This document shows, in pieces, positions 52,786 to 53,604 of a stretch of DNA of 53,604 bases. The notes under the pieces are model-generated. The model made no database searches and was not told the DNA's origin. It saw only the letters and a list, made by a program, of their open reading frames with translations. The stretch is from Patescibacteria group bacterium. Its GTDB lineage: Bacteria > Patescibacteria > Paceibacteria > Paceibacterales > UBA10102. The stretch covers positions 1 to 53,604 of the forward strand of contig JANBVJ010000004.1 in NCBI GenBank assembly GCA_024239055.1. The letters run 5' to 3'. Each line of letters starts with the position of its first letter. Within the stretch, counting starts at the first letter, position 1. Made by a program: the position numbers and the translations under genes.

Positions 52786-53296
52786 TTGAGTTCCAGAATG
52801 GCCTTCTAACGTAACACTGCATCTTAAAGCTTCGGCGACATTTGCTAGTATGCTTTTAGCGTTACTTAAGGGAGCTTCTAAGCATATAATAGTCTACTAA
52901 GAACATAAACCATTTATAATACTAAAGAAACTCTTTCTGTAATACTAGAAAAGCATATATTTCGCTTTTAATTACTCTTTAATTGCTTTTGGCATGTTTC
53001 CACTATACTTACTATTAGTATTCGTTTCGAACTGCCGACCTAAGCAATAATTCTATAATTACCAGCAACGCGCTTTTATAAGCGTTTAATTACAGCGCAG
53101 ATATTTGAGAAGACATTTTCTGGAGACTTTAATTGTCACACTGTTTTGAATAGTAGTAATTGCTAACAATTGCCAGCAGCTACAGCTATGCTTAATTACA
53201 TACCAGAGTTCGTGTGCGCTATGCTTAGGATTGTATAAGCTATAGTCCCTGGTATCTCTTCAATACATTTTGCTAGTAGAAGTTTGCGAAACTCAA
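52786..53296 (-). ncRNA. Giant leader RNA element, copy E2 (511 nt)
   Basis: TTGAGTTTC (53296-53288) pairs with GGAACTCAA (52794-52786) as in the other copies, but about 490 nt lie between. The interior has the conserved apical hairpin at 53219-53245 on an ATACCAG/CTGGTAT stem and a CGCTT-ataa-AAGCG hairpin, and I see no reading frame. It may be a large non-coding RNA grown from, or inserted into, a leader element. Confidence 0.62.
53219..53245 (-). repeat. Apical hairpin repeat, copy 2
   Basis: Identical to 47901-47927 except one base in the loop. Its supporting stem is ATACCAG (53255-53249 with 53206-53200), unrelated to the stem of copy 1. Confidence 0.75.
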
Positions 53297-53331
53297 GTCG
53301 GATATTTTTGCTGATAATTAAGTGCTTAATT

Positions 53332-53460
53332 TCAATTGACCAAAGTGTAGTATAATATGTGGATATGGATTATCCAATACACAAAATAAATGATAGCAAC
53401 CCAGAAGACAATGAAGCCTATCCAAGCGTAAAATTTGCGAACCGTTGAATATAATTTCAT
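53332..53460 (-). CDS. 42-aa membrane protein
   Basis: ATG at 53460, TGA at 53332. One hydrophobic helix (WIGFIVFWVAIIYFVYWIIH) after a basic N-terminus. It follows element E1 by about 30 bases, the spacing seen for the other copies. No plus-strand gene is accepted here. Confidence 0.6.
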   Translation of the reverse strand: MKLYSTVRKFYAWIGFIVFWVAIIYFVYWIIHIHILYYTLVN

Positions 53461-53489
53461 AGGCGTTTTTAAGTTAGTATTATCCAACT

Positions 53490-53549
53490 TAAGTCCCAGA
53501 AACTTCCACTAGCTGTATTCTTAGAATTGATAAGATATTTTGAGACTTA
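53490..53549 (-). promoter_or_regulatory. Leader RNA element, copy E1
   Basis: TAAGTCTC (53549-53542) pairs with GGGACTTA (53497-53490). The interior starts AAAATA and ends TTTCT, with a CTTA-TCAATTC-TAAG hairpin. It precedes the small membrane gene. Confidence 0.7.
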
Positions 53550-53604
53550 GGAAAGTTTTAATAATTAAGCGTTTTTTAACGCCAGTTCCCATTCCTTATC
53601 GTCT

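Noticed and set aside
53365..53448. 27-codon plus-strand frame preceded by TATAAT
   Set aside because: No usable -35 at 17 bp; the minus-strand membrane protein 53332-53460, placed after a leader element, explains the region better.
1..53604. CRISPR array or integrase/transposase
   Set aside because: No regularly spaced direct repeats and no recognisable recombinase were found; the repeated elements near 49-53 kb are inverted structures in leaders, not CRISPR.

Overview
The window looks like part of a large, AT-rich tailed-phage genome. It carries a terminase large subunit next to a probable small subunit, a dense array of tRNA genes, phage-type nucleic-acid enzymes (ATP-dependent DNA ligase, polynucleotide kinase/phosphatase, T4 Rnl1-like RNA ligase, SNF2-type helicase, DEDDh exonuclease) and many very small genes packed with 4-base ATGA overlaps. 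Apart from the two terminase genes (30.9-32.9 kb), every gene I accept is on the minus strand. The host is bacterial: the RNase P RNA, tmRNA and sigma-70-like promoters are all bacterial in type. I cannot name it. Starts lack Shine-Dalgarno sequences and are preceded by A/T runs, often ending AATATG, and several promoters sit so close to the first ATG that the mRNAs should be leaderless or nearly so.

Region by region (minus-strand transcription runs from high to low coordinates). 0.2-9.4 kb is an RNA factory: 27 tRNA genes covering 17 amino acids (no Tyr, His or Trp), a tmRNA, an RNase P RNA, and at least nine further structured RNAs in the tRNA spacers. A few protein genes are interleaved (HAD phosphatase, two Vsr/DUF559-like nucleases, HIT protein, cytidylyltransferase, zinc and HTH proteins). 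9.5-29.2 kb holds long operons of small proteins and enzymes: nicotinamidase, MazG-like/DUF1599-like protein, a minimal tyrosyl-tRNA synthetase, Pnkp, RNA ligase, exonuclease and DNA ligase. 29.2-33 kb holds the helicase (minus) diverging from the terminases (plus). 33-38 kb contains a LemA/TPM/Gly-rich cassette and a small lytic transglycosylase. 38-47.9 kb contains a YopX-like protein, a DUF932 protein, an AAA ATPase, a methyltransferase-like protein, a GHKL-ATPase/metallopeptidase fusion and a stand-alone sigma region-4 protein. 47.9-53.6 kb is unusual: small genes each preceded by a copy of the same RNA architecture.

Two layers of regulation are visible. First, eleven near-identical minus-strand promoters (TTTACA, 17 bp, TATAAT-like, usually with TGG before the -10) start the operons; three of them carry a 20-bp palindrome exactly 9 bp upstream of the -35. 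Second, nine leaders between 48.9 and 53.6 kb contain a recurrent closing helix (about nAAGUUUC pairing with GGAACUUn) whose enclosed insert ranges from roughly 35 to almost 500 nt. This leader family, together with the spacer RNAs of the tRNA array, is my best candidate for an undescribed system. The tRNA genes, TyrRS, RNase P RNA, tmRNA, Pnkp and RNA ligase would together let the phage make, mature, repair and rescue its own translation machinery.
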